Both the position numbers and the translations under genes were made by a program. The notes below the pieces were generated by a model, which searched no databases, was not told the origin of the DNA, and saw nothing but the letters and a program-made list of their open reading frames with translations. This document shows, one piece after another, positions 35,235-46,829 of a stretch of 64,000 nucleotides of DNA; the stretch's first letter is position 1; every line of letters begins with the position of its first letter. Source of the stretch: Polyporus tsugae. Lineage: Eukaryota > Basidiomycota > Agaricomycetes > Polyporales > Polyporaceae. Location: assembly GCA_024305745.1 (NCBI GenBank), contig JAHRBS010000009.1, positions 1,426,001 to 1,490,000 of the forward strand. The letters run 5' to 3'.

Positions 35235-36522
35235 ATGAGCCATCCCCCTACTAGTATCATCGCAGACTCTGGTGCCCCAGAAGGCAGTGCCGACTACACG
35301 ACCGTTGTCTTGTTTCACGGATATACATGGACCAGCGGTGAGTGCCCATCCGTAAAGTTGTGTGGCACAACGCTAATGCAGGCGACGCAGAGGCGTTCCG
35401 CAAAATGCTTCCGCTGGCAAAGGCGTCCAACGCTCGCCTTATCCTCGCCAACAGGCGTGATTACGTTGGCGCCACCCCTTTCACCATCCAGGAGCGCGCG
35501 GAATTATTTACCGCAGCGGCAGTGGCCCGTACCGAGCCGGAAGCGGCACGGACGAAGATCCTGGCGTGGATGCGGGAGCGCGCCCGTGAGGTATACAACC
35601 TCCTTGTCCACATCGTCGCAGAGTACAACATCCCCCTTGCCCGTCCCGGAGCGAACACGGGCGGTATCGTGGTGGCAGGCTGGTCATTCGGCACCGCCTT
35701 GATGACTGCTCTCCTCGCCAATATGGCGTCCTTCCCCGTGGGCGACGTCGACCTCCGCAAATATCTCCGCAGGGTCGTTTTCCTCGGTGCGCACCATCAT
35801 GCTGGCTCTAGCCTGCAGAGGCTGAGCTGTCCCGCCCGGAACTTGAACGCTGACCCTCGTTCCTCCACACACGCACAGATCCGCCCGACCTCGCGCTGGG
35901 GATTCCTCTGCAGACCCCGATGCCAGACATCCACGCGCTCCTGACCGGGACTCAGCGCTTGGACGTCGTCCTCTTCTGCAGCGCGTATTTCAAGCACGGG
36001 GACGTCGACAACCCAGACACGTACGGCAACACCCCTTCAGCGGAGCCGACCCCGACCTGGCGCAAGTTCACCCCAGAGGAGGTCGAGGCGATCTACGACC
36101 CCTTGCCCGGCGACCTCCGTGGCGGCACGGATGGCACTCTCATGAGGGCCGGCATGTCCGTTGGCGCGTTCGCGTACCAGCGCGAAGCGGCCCTGCGCCT
36201 TCCTGCTAGCGAGGGGAACGGTTCGGGGCCCGAGCCTGAGGCCGGAAGCTGGGACGCGGTGGAGGCGCGGCACGTGTGGGGCGACCACTCGGTTGCGGCC
36301 ATGGTGTGGGCGGTGCACGCGATGCGCGCCGAGCTGGAGAAGGAGAAGAAGGCGGGGACGCGGTTGAGGAACGTGACGTTTGCGCGGGTCGAGGGCGGGA
36401 ACCATATTGTGAGTGGGGATGGCTGATGATGTTTTGTGGAGTCGTGAGGCTGATCGTCGTATGTCCGCCAGATGCCGTGGGACCTCCCTGAGCGTACCCT
36501 CGAAGCCATTCTTCGTGCGTAA
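35235..36522 (+). CDS. Alpha/beta-hydrolase H3
   Basis: Exons 35235-35337, 35382-35786, 35879-36408 and 36472-36522 give 362 aa. Exon 1 (103 nt) and exon 2 (405 nt) have the same lengths as H4, on the other side of the flavin monooxygenase. Motifs: VVLFHGYTWTSG, ANRRDYVGATPF, VVAGWSFGTALM (full GxSxG), HVWGDHSVA with Asp in the acidic-loop region, and NHI with the His before intron 3, then MPWDLPERTLEAIL, where the other paralogues have (V/I)(H/Q)W. The first intron is only 44 nt. No signal peptide. Intact. Confidence 0.87.
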
Positions 36523-36740
36523 TGGGACTGTGCGTTTGAGGGCTACATTCCACCAGCATATCAGTATTTATTGGTATGATCGTGAGGCGTTGTTCAGTCT
36601 GCTGAAAGAAAGCGCCTTTGTGTTTTGCATTGCGGTTGGGTCTACATCATATCAACCCCTATCATTAATTACATAGTGAACATAGCCTAACATTTTCCAG
36701 CCAAGCGTGATATCGGAGAACATACCACGTCATCGTACAG

Positions 36741-39685
36741 CTACTGCTCGGGATTATCGTTGGGCTCACTGTCCCCATTGAACCACACAATGTCCTGCTT
36801 CTCGAACTTCTTCTCATGACTATTTTCGAAATACACCACGCATCAGCACATCCCACAACGCGCGAAGCTACCCACAAAAAATTCTCTCACCACACGGACA
36901 TGTGCCACACAAACTCCTCCGCCACCGACGATAGCCTCAGCAGGCGCAAATTCTTCTTCACCTGCCTCCGCTCTGTGATGGTCAGCCCTGCCATCGTCAA
37001 GCACACTCTGCACAACGGGGCCGCCTGCAACCTATAACCCCTTGGGATTCTCAGCCACTCGTTGACCTGAGCCCGTTGCGCACGGTCGTCCACGATCTTC
37101 AGACGGTAGAATGCGGGGGCCATGTCAGCGCCTTCCGGCAGGAACTTGAGGACGCACTTGGAAGGGTCGAAGGGGAGGGGGTGATCTTCGTAAAGGAATG
37201 GCTGGCCTTCGATGGGGATGTCGGGGAGGGGATGACCGTTGTCCCTAGAATGATACGGAAGAGAGATGGTGCGTGAGCTCAGTGCCAGCATAGCGGCATA
37301 CGTACACAGAATGGGAACGCACTTCATGAGCTCCTTTCGGGCGTAGTAGAACCAGGTATGATGGAGGATGTGTCCAACCTGTTGGCAGCAGTGGTGAGTT
37401 ATCATCCTATGGCCAGACGAGAACGAAGGTGCCCGCGAGAGACACTCACGAGATTCATCCAGCCCATGTCGTTTACGGTGAGCCTCATCCCTGGGTCCCC
37501 GCAGCCACAGAACAGCCGTCCGTCCTTCACCCACTGGTTCAAGACCTCCAGCTCTGTGTCCAGCGGGATACACGCCACCTCCAGCATCTCCCTCGCTAGC
37601 TGCGGGAACGAGAAAGGCCCCAGCGTCGGCACGTTTACCCGCTTGTGAGGGTCCATCCGGGGCACCTGTTTCACGAACGGCATATCGGTGTGCATTTCGC
37701 GCCAGTGCGCATGGACGTCCTGGTACGACATGTACCGGTGTACCCAATAGCCCATCGTGCAGTTCTCGTGGCACCAGAAGGCCGCTGGATACCGCCGGAG
37801 CGCAGTGGCGGGGTCGAGGCCCGCGAGGTCAGCCGCAACGGCGGGGCTCGTCTCGCAGATCAGCGCGACGAGCGCCCTCTGCACCTCGGCCTTGTACGCC
37901 TCGACATCGTCGAGGACACGAGGGGAAATGGCGAGGAAATCGTCGTAGGAGACCGTGGCCTGTGCGCCGTCCTCTCGTGCCAGGACGATGATAGAGCGCA
38001 ACCTGCGCGCGTCGTGGGTGTTTGGCATGAGATCATACTCTTCCACCGCGAGGGACTGGGTGAAGTTCCCGTAGTGATAGACGATCGCGTTAAAGCGAGC
38101 AGAAATGCGCGTGGCGCGCTCGCGAGCCGCTTGACGTTGATAGCTGGTCTCGATTAGCGCCGTGAGTTTGGGGAGGAGGTTCTTCCAGCCTGCCACGGTA
38201 CGTAGACATTAGCGTGGGTACTTGCGACATGGAGAATCGCGGACGTACTGCGGTCAGTGAGTTCCTTAGGCTGCTCGACGAGCTCCCTCCACCTGGTGTC
38301 GTCGTGTGGGAACTCCTCCTCTGCATATCCCAGCTCGGTGAGTCTCGACTTGATACTAATAGGGCGATTATGCGGAATCTGTCCGTCAGTTCCAATTCAG
38401 AGCCCCGATGATTTGTGCGCACTCTGAGAATCTCTTTTCCCTAGCAACCGCCCTCGATTCCGCCCTCTCAGCACCACGCTCCCCCAGATACGTCAGGATA
38501 TCCACCGCTTGCTGCAAGAAAACGTCAGGGCATATTCTCCATCGCCATAGATGGGAACAGGGCGTACAGAATACCTCGCTTTCACTTCAGAAGTTATGCG
38601 TCCTTTGGTTGCCTTGTCTTCTGCGAGCAATCGGTCAAATCCATTCACCATCCTCTCAACGTCCGCCACATAGTATTTGTTGTTCGTCTTGTGTTTGGCG
38701 TCAGGCGTCATGAAGTGCCGCGCAGCAGCGAGGGCTGCATACCAGTTAGCACCCCATTGATGGAGTATGCGAGACCAGACCAGGACATACCAGTTCCGCC
38801 TTGGCACACGATGAACTGCAGGCCGGGCTTGTACCGAGGCAGGTCATCAATGAGCTCGGAGGCTTCTTTTATGCTGCATACATGGATATGAGAGGAGGGC
38901 ATTTATACGCAGGGTATCAAGGGAACGTACTTCTCCGCGTAGCAGGTCTTGCACAATCGAAGACGCATTGCATAGTCGACCCAGGTGCTTCCGTTGGCCC
39001 CGCACAACTGTATATGTCCAGAGTCAGTGATGGATTTTAGCGACAACCTAAGTGTCTGCCTGAAATCTAAGTAATGAAATGGGCGTTCCCGGGGTGTAGG
39101 GCTATTCCCCAAGCCCCGTGTCCGCACCGCGCAACAGCTAACAAGCGCGGATTCCAATCCCCCGCAAGAGGGGCATGAGGCCGCTGCCTCCTAGCATCCT
39201 TGCGGGGGATATCACTCTGGACCTTAACTGGAGGAATGACAAACGGAAGAACAATCACTAAGGTACTCACAAAGCAATGTCTGTCGAACACAAGGGCCGC
39301 ATACACGGGCTCGCTCATATCCTCCGGGCACGCCGGAAGGCCCTCCACTGAACCAAGGGACTTCTTCCAGGCCCAGATTCTGTTCCGCGCTAGGATGGTC
39401 CTACGCAACAACGTCGACGTGCGAGCGAGATGAAGGAGGTCGAGAGGATGGACATGGGAGACGATCTAGACAACGGCGAAGGAAACCATCAGTGCACGAT
39501 AGGTTGTATACGGGTGGCTCGCAACGTACTTCGCGAAACACGTCTGTGTCCAAATTCATTATGCGTGGCAGTTCGCCGGTCGTGCGGGGTCGTTTAGAGA
39601 CGTGGACTACCGGGGTTAGGTTACTGGCGGTGGTGGGGCGGGGTACTAAAGGATCGCTCGTGCGGCCGCGTTTGCGCGTGCTCAT
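36741..39685 (-). CDS. F-box/zinc-cluster protein, copy D (intact)
   Basis: Likely SCF ubiquitin-ligase receptor; best-preserved member and template for the family. Eleven exons join in phase to 705 aa: 39685-39530, 39465-39271, 39007-38931, 38873-38791, 38734-38568, 38511-38423, 38355-38249, 38189-37450, 37378-37308, 37244-36891, 36819-36741. Order of parts: basic nuclear-type N-terminus; F-box (MNLDTDVFRE, HPLDLLHLART); PACPEDMSEPVYAALVF; cysteine cluster LCGAN...RLCKTCY; helical middle with YYVADVERMVNGF; finger-like CHENC...HAHWREMH; LFCGCGDPGM; C-terminal LKFLPEGADMAPAF domain with LCRVC and a final HMSVCHEKK. Exons 2 and 3 are 195 and 77 nt, exactly as in A, B and C. No stops. Substrate unknown; family members usually vary fast. 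Confidence 0.87.
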
Positions 39686-41549
39686 ATGAGCTTGACTGAC
39701 GTTAGTTTACAAAACAACAATGTGTGGAACAGCCGACAATAAATACACACCGGGGTCGGTAGTTCTCTTGATGACCATTACAGCTTGAAGTCAGGTTGGG
39801 CGATATTTGCCTTCGAGAAAGTGGATAGCCGTATGGGCTGCAATGAGAGAGAGGAATGAAATCTGGGAAGTCGGAAAATAGATGGACAATGCCGCACTTG
39901 AGTCTCTCTGTGGTACTTATACTGAGCGGAAGCTAAGTATTAAGTTGGGCGGATTGGACCAACATTGTCCCGGCTACGTCAGGCGACGTGTACAACACCG
40001 GTTCATGAAAGGAAATTTGAAAGAGAGTACAAAGCATCTTGCGGTGCCGGGAGGGACGCTCTGGATAATCAAGGGTCTGTGAGCCACTGAAAAGACATAA
40101 CAGTCTCCTTCGAGGTTGCTTACTGGCATGCTTTCCTACAGGCGGTGGAAGTTGCCGGTCGCATGACTGGCGCAATCGAGGCCAAAAAACTGTCAGGCCA
40201 AGGATCCATTATGGAACAAGCCAATCGCACGGATGGAATACCACGACGAAGGCATCGATTATTGCAAGTCTGGTCCGGGAAGGCGTCAATGGCGCCCCTT
40301 GTCCACGAGAAACGGCCACTGGATGCGGTACCTTTCTTCAATGCTTTCTAGATGTAGTAGATCTTGCATCTACAAGTTATTCCTGATACGAGTAAACAAT
40401 AAGTGCTCAGCAGACCGTGTGTACAAGGGCAAGACTGGATGTATGCCGCAAGTGGTGAGAGACGGTCGATGAGGTGCAAAGTTGGCAAAGGCAAAGGCGC
40501 TTCATGAACACGGCAAATGCCGACAAAACATCTGGACAAGCGCCGGTCTGGACGTACGGCCGCCACGGTGCTCTCCGCCCGAGTCCGCCGTGCCATGCAT
40601 CTTTATCCCGTTCTTCTACCATCTGCCCAACGTCCACAATATAGACCGCACCTACACCTTAAACATTCGGAATGCCTGACTCTCAAGAGGCCGATTCAAA
40701 TGTGGCGGAGGAAGTCGAAGACCCGGATGCGCTCGCAGGTGAGTATATGCGCATATATTCTTGTGAAAGCCCAGCCACCCAGAAAGCGGGCTCACAAAAG
40801 CCGTAGTGACGGTGCTGGTCCCACAGGAACCGACACGGTCGCAAAGGGCAAGGGCGATTCTGTGTTCTCTCTGAGGCCCTGAAGCTCCGAAGCCTGTTCA
40901 AGTCCTCAATTGATAGACACCCTTCTAACCCGTCCGTGCCAATCCTCAACAAGCTGTGCCGGATAGATACTAGCAGGTATGTCTGATAATGCCGTGGTAT
41001 CACCTATAAAAACCTCTAGACTAGGCTAGCCCCAGGTTTTACCACTATGCCGTATTGTAGCGAGCCGGTACTTGTGGAGCCGCACGATGAGGTCGCGGAG
41101 ACAATCATTAGGAAAGAACTGGTGCTCTCTGAGGCGGACGAGGTTAGTATTGGCCCTTCATGATGTGACGGCTGAGCATGGTCTTCGGAGTATTAGTAGC
41201 CCCGCCGACCAGGAGGCTCGGTAGGCATAGAAACATGTGAAAGTTGTGGATCCAGATGACATCAGAATCTCAACACTTCACCTGCGAAAATCTCACATCG
41301 CGAAAGGGGTCCGCTCGAACCTTGGCTCCATTTCCAGGCCGACTCAAGCCCTTGCAAAATCCTCGCAAAGTGACGACAAAAAGCGGTGCGCAGATGCCCC
41401 TCTCCTCTCCTCTGACCGCCACTGACGGATATTCTGAAAGACAGCTGACGTCACCACGGTGCGACGTCATGGAGGAATAATTGCACATGTTTCAGCACTG
41501 GCGGTATAAAGCCCCCTTCCTCCATGGTCGGGCACCTCGACCCATCGCG
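39686..41549. other. Intergenic stretch between F-box D and the flavin monooxygenase
   Basis: About 1.9 kb. The only weak candidate is a two-exon reading frame 40672-40738 plus 40770-40881 (MPDSQEADSNVAEEVEDPDA, then PPRKRAHKSRS), joined by a consensus donor. It is short, basic and unrecognised and may be a decayed gene start. Nothing else is supportable. Confidence 0.35.
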
Positions 41550-44092
41550 ATGGAAGCTCAAACTATCGCTCAAAGCCTTTCACCCACGCGCTGGGTGGTC
41601 GCAACCTTCAACTTCTTCTATGTTCTCGTCCAATGCGTTATCATCTGGCTGTTCAAGCCGGTATGTTCTCCCTTCGTCTCCTGTGGTCACCCTATTCCTG
41701 ATTTTCACTTCTACAGCCGCCCCCGCCGTCTCCCGAGTTTCCTCAGCAAGCGAACGGTAGGATTGCTGTCATCGGCGCCGGATTGACTGGGGTTTCGAGT
41801 GCGGCTCACGCCATCGCTCATGGCTTCGACGTCGTCATCTATGAGCAAACAAATGAAGTTGGTGCGTGCATTCGTTCTTCCCGAATCATAGGAGACCTCC
41901 CTCACCTCGTGCAACCTGCAGGCGGCATCTGGGCACACGTGAATAGGACTTCCGGCTTGCAGCTCAACTCCCTCCTGTACCGCTTCCATCCCGGCGTCCT
42001 CTGGTCGTGCACCTTCCCCAAGCGCGACGAAATCCTCGAAGGTACGTCTTTGCACGCGTCACGCTTGCTCCAAGCACCATTGACACGCGGCCTGGTGTGC
42101 CCACGAACAGAGACGCGCCGCATCTGGGAAGAGTACCAGCTCGAGCCGCGCACGCGCTTCAACACCCGCGTCACCTCCGTCAAGCGCGTCCCGGGCACCG
42201 GCAAGCGGCTCTCCGACCCCGGCGCGGAGGTGGGTGCCCGCTCGAAGTGGACCATCAACGACGGCGCGGACGGCGAGTTCGACGCGGTCGTCGTCACCGT
42301 CGGTACGTGCGGCGCGCCGAAGCGCCTCGACATCCCCGGGCTGCCGCGCACGGAGGAGGAAGAGGGCGTCCCGCACGAGGAGAAGCACAGGGGCGGGAAA
42401 GGGGGCGAGGTGTACGAGGGCGAAGTGCTCCACTCGAGCGAGCTGGACAAGACGGACCTCGAGGGGAGGACAGTCCTCGTGATCGGAAGCGGCGCGAGCG
42501 GCGTGGAGGCGGTCGAGACCGCCTTCGCGCGGGGCGCAGAGCACTGCATCATGATCGCACGCGGCGACAAGGTATGTACCTCCGCGATGCTGGGGCAGGT
42601 TTGATGTCGCTCATCCCGCGCGCGCGCAGTGGATCATCCCGCGCAACATAGTCATGGACACGCTCATCTCGGCACAGCCGTTTGGACGCCAGACGCCGTT
42701 CTCGTTCCTCTGGGAGAAGCTCATCGTCATGCTCAACTACCGAGGCGCGCCCGAGCTCGTCCCCGCGCGCGTAGGGATCTTCGAGAGCACCCCGGTCGTG
42801 AACGACGAGTTCGTCAACTGGGTGCGGGAGGGCAAGTGCGATTACGTCCGGGGCGACATTGAGCGGCTTACAAGGCACGGCATCCGGGTTTCGGTGAGGA
42901 ACCGGGACGAGAAGCCCGGGGAGGGGAAGGAGACGAAGGAGTATGAGGGGGACGCGTTGGTGTTTGCGACGGGGTTTAACAAGCCGGAGATCACGTTCTT
43001 CGAAGACGACCTCTTCCCGGAGAGCTACGAGGTGCGTTCGACGGTTTGAGCCTCAGTTCAAACGTTTGCTGATCCCGTCGCTCTCGGTGGTACAGCGTCC
43101 CAACCTGTACTTGCAGAACTTCTCCACCGAGGACTGGTCTGTCCTCATGACCAACTCTGCGTACGTGAACGCGATCGGGACTGTCGGTCACTTGTGAGTT
43201 TTCTTGCACTACTTACGTTCGCACGTATCTCGGGGTCGCTGACAACACCCCCGGATGTTCACAGCCACATCGGCATCTGTACGTTCAATCTCCGCCTCCC
43301 GAACGCCGCGTATTGAACACTTCGTTCCACCAGATATGCGCATCCTGCTCACCTTCCTGATGGACCCTGACGTGCGTCCGACCCCGAAGGACATGAAGCT
43401 CTGGGTCGACGTCATCCGCTTCCTCAAGCGCGGCGCCCGTGGGGGCGCGTTGAGCTTCTTCACGTACATGGAGCTGAGTGCGTGATCTCCCGGTTTACTC
43501 TCAGCAACTGCGATTACTGACGACGTTGGTGACACCAGCGATCTGGCTCCTTCTGTTCCACGTGCTCCGTATCGACCGCTTGAAGTGGTGAGTGTTCCTG
43601 ACCGTGGAGTCTCGCCGTTCCGTATGCATTGTGTCGTACTGAATCGCCGCGCGCAGGGTGTTCTTCATCATGCAAGGCTGGGGCGTGTACCCGGAAGAGT
43701 ACCAGCGGGAGAGGTTGGCTCAGGCTCGGGAGAAGGGTGCCCAGCTGTTCGCCCGGGCTGAAGAGAAAGGCGCCCAGGCTCAGCAGAAGGTCGCTGGACG
43801 GGTCGGCCAGGCTCAAGAGTGGGGCGCTCAGGCTCGAGAGAAGGTTGCTGGGCGGGTCGGCCAGGCTCAAGAGTGGGGCGCCCAGGCTCAGCAGAATGTC
43901 GTTGGGCGGTTCGGCCAGGCTCAAGAGTGGGGTACCCAGGCTCAGCAGAACGTTTCTGGGCGGTTCGGCCAGGCCCGAGAGAGGGTTGGTCAAGAGGTCC
44001 CGGAGAGGGTCGGTCAAGCCCATCAGAAGGTTGGGCAAGCTCAGCAGCAGGCCGTTCAAGCTCAGCAGAAGATCGCTCAGGGGGCTAAGTGA
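41550..44092 (+). CDS. Membrane-anchored flavin-containing monooxygenase with repeat tail
   Basis: FAD- and NADPH-dependent oxygenation of a soft nucleophile or ketone. Ten exons (41550-41660, 41717-41861, 41922-42041, 42111-42571, 42630-43031, 43096-43193, 43265-43278, 43334-43477, 43539-43587, 43657-44092) join in phase to 659 aa. An N-terminal helix (WVVATFNFFYVLVQCVIIWLF) anchors the protein. FAD site IAVIGAGLTGVSSAA, NEVGGIWAHVN, NADPH site TVLVIGSGASGVEA, a degenerate FMO signature (YEGEVLHSSELD) and ALVFATGFN are in the usual order and spacing. IWLLLFHVLRI forms a second hydrophobic segment near residue 520. The last 130 residues are Gln/Ala/Glu/Arg/Gly repeats, probably amphipathic helix. 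Exon 7 is only 14 nt, supported by phase. Neighbours are hydrolases H3 and H4. Confidence 0.9.
43796..43957 (+). repeat. Three 54-bp tandem repeats coding 18 residues each
   Basis: Units 43796-43849, 43850-43903 and 43904-43957 encode G-R-(V/F)-G-Q-A-Q-E-W-G-(A/T)-Q-A-(R/Q)-(E/Q)-(K/N)-V-x. Flanking sequence on both sides is a more diverged form of the same unit. They lie in the last exon of the flavin monooxygenase. Confidence 0.93.
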
Positions 44093-44233
44093 AGTGGATT
44101 TGTTGCCATCAGGCTTGGTCAGACTGATAAAAAAAATGCCTGTTTTGAATTTGCTTCGTTGTATACACGCCTTCGTGTTCTTTGTTCCGGATCTCTATAG
44201 AACACAATAATGACGTCTGGATTCTTTGTGCGC

Positions 44234-45558
44234 TCAATACGTCTGAACAGTATCTGTGAGGAATGCCACCAGCGCACGCTCCGGCTCGTCCCAGTGCACC
44301 TGCCGACCAGAGTTAGCATCGGGCGGCTGCTTCTGAATCTACGACACTCACGAAGTGATTTGCCCCTTCCAGCCTCACTGACGTGACCTCCCTCAGCGGC
44401 GACCCGCTCCTCCTCGCCTCGGTGAACAGCCACCGCAAGTTCCACGCCGTCCAGGTCGCCTCCCACACCGAGCGGTCGCACCACACGTGCCGCACCTCGA
44501 GCGCACGCCATCCCGCGTCCTTGGGAACGGCAAGCGCGGCCTCGCGCAGCGTCGCGAACACGCCGCTCGCTATCCCGCCCATGACCAGGAGCGAGTCCGA
44601 CCCGCTCGGGTCGCCCGGCGAGGGGAAGAGCGCGGACGCGGCCTCCTCGGGCGTGAGCGTGGAGAGCGTTGGCGGCGGCACGGCGAGGTGCGTGCTGACT
44701 TCGAACGCAGCCGCCGCGCGCTGCTTCTCCTCGTCCAAGGAGGAGGAGGAGGAGGAGGGGGCGAGCGCGAGGGTGCCGGTGCGGTGCGCGAAGTAACCAC
44801 TGACCCAGTTCGAGAAGGCACGCGTCTGGTCCGCGGGCGGGATCACGGGGTCGAAGAGCGGGTTGTAGTTGTACGGGTCTGGGGGCGGCGCGAAGCCGAG
44901 GACGAGGTACGGGTTGTCTACGCGGGGTCATGGTACTTTGGTGAGTATCACTTCGCAGGTGGTCAATGAGGCGGAGATTGGCGTACCGTAGAAGACAACG
45001 CGCCGCACGTATTTGCTCAACTCGATACCGCTGTTGGGTACGGGGAAGGAGGGGGCGTGCGCGAGGAACGCGGTCATCCACCCGGTCCCGAAAGACCAGC
45101 CCGCGAGGACGATGCCGCCCTTGTTCTCCTCGCGCTGCGCCAGAGGTATGTTGTTGGCCTGGACGAAGCCCGCGACGGTGTCATATACCTCGCGCGCGCG
45201 CTCGCGCATGTAAGCCTCGAGCTGCGTGTGGGCCGCGGACGCATCGGATGTCGTGCCCCCTTTCGCAGCAGATTCAAGAATGGCGCGCTCTTCCGGGGAG
45301 AATGGCGTCGCGCCAGGGTAGTCCCGCCGGTTGACGAGGACGATACGTGCGTTGCGGGCGGCCGCGAGAGGTATGAGTTTCGTGAAGATCCCTAGGAAGT
45401 GAGGTATGTAAGCTACTACAGGTGTGTGCTCCGAGAACACACTGCGTCAACACACCGCTGTGCCACGCGAACCCGTGAAGCAGGACTACGGTCGTGTAGT
45501 CCGTGCTTCCCGCCGGTGGACCAGAGTCCTGGAAGATGGAGAGGGTGGCAGTCGACAT
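44234..45558 (-). CDS. Alpha/beta-hydrolase H4
   Basis: Exons 45558-45456, 45391-44987, 44917-44352 and 44299-44234 give 379 aa. Motifs: VVLLHGFAWHSG, VNRRDYPGATPF, VLAGWSFGTGWM (GxSxG), RHVWCDRSVW with Asp, NHF with the catalytic His immediately before intron 3, then VHWDEPERALVAFL. Exons 1 and 2 match H3 in length, while the rest resembles H5. The extra length compared with its paralogues comes from a Ser-run insertion (SSSSSS) in exon 3. It is convergent with the flavin monooxygenase, whose stop is only 141 bp away. No signal peptide; intact. Confidence 0.88.
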
Positions 45559-46829
45559 GCCTCAGCCTGTACGTTGCTGCTGACCGGATGCTGAAGAGAG
45601 ATCCCTTTTAAACTGTTATGACAGCTGTATTCACGGGGGGGGGAGGTGGGATAGATTTCGGCACTTAGGCCACGAACCCGCACTGAAACGACGATCAAGT
45701 ATCTACCACAGGGGAAATCCTTGCCAATAATGTAACGTCGGCATGCATATGCTCTAACCATGTTTGTCCTGTAAGACCCACAGGGAAGCCGCCGTGTGTA
45801 TTATGTGCTGCGTACCACTGATTGCAACCGCCGACCGGCGGTGTGAAGCATTATTAATTGCGACGAGTCGACTTCTCACGATGAGGTATTCATGGGAGGA
45901 AGAAATGTTTCGGATAAGCAATTGGCGGAGGGGTACATCCATCTTGTCTCCCCTAGGCAGACCTAAGATGATCTGTGGAGGGAAAGGAGGGACGATCATA
46001 CTAAGACATCTATCAGACCTGTCGTGGCCTCGTCGCTAAAGCGCTACTTAGTAGTACAAATTTATTGTACGGACAGTTTTCCAAGTCATGTTCGCACGGT
46101 AACAGCTCCATCTTATACTCTTACCACCATCTCGCTTCAGTAATTACGACTACCACGGCCACGCTGGCACTACAACACTCAGCCTTTCCCTCTCTCTCGA
46201 CCACGATCGGTCTGACTGCGCGATTCCGACCTCTCGATCTGCGACTTCCTTTTGACTTTCAACTGCGTTTCCTCGACTCTCGACATTATTACTCCGTTTC
46301 AGCGTTTCCTATCGACCTCGTCTTTCAACCTATCAATTTCCATCTCGTCGCTCCTCGATTCGGCTCGCATTCGAAGTAAGTACGTACATCGAGGGCATCC
46401 AGTCCGCTACCACCACACTCACTTACACCATTCCACTCTCTCATCCCTCTCTCCCCTTCTACATCTACACCTCAACCAGTATTTCTAATATCAGCGCAGC
46501 GCGGCACTGTCCAGGGATGACAATCAACGCGTCGGGCTCCGCTTGCGCGAAGAACCATAAATGGTCGGCATAAAGCTCGAGGCATACGCTAACCTCCGGG
46601 TCCGCGATTACGTCGGTAAAAACAAAACGGGCAACCTAGAGATTACGCCAGTAAAAACAAAACTGGCACCTAGACGCCACAAGAGCAAGGTAGGTCGGTC
46701 AGCAGGGGGTCAGAAGGTGAGGTCGGATCATCATCAGGGGGCCCTCTTCCATCGGTGTCTGCACACGTCCCGTATTTCTTTCTGTTCTGATTCCGTTACG
46801 TATTACAGCCATCCAGCTCGCCAGGATGC
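45559..46829. other. Spacer with a 35-bp direct repeat
   Basis: No gene recognised. The segment 46120-46460 is pyrimidine rich (CTC/TCT). Two near-identical units, each starting GATTACG(T/C)C and ending (A/C)CCTAGA, lie at 46606-46640 and 46641-46674. Confidence 0.45.

Noticed and set aside
42007..42651. 214-codon plus-strand ORF inside the FMO gene
   Set aside because: Arg-rich alternative frame of the GC-rich FMO exon 4; the FMO frame has FAD and NADPH motifs.
43514..44059. 181-codon minus-strand ORF with regular Leu/Pro repeats
   Set aside because: The repeats are the reverse complement of the 54-bp FMO repeats; no independent support.
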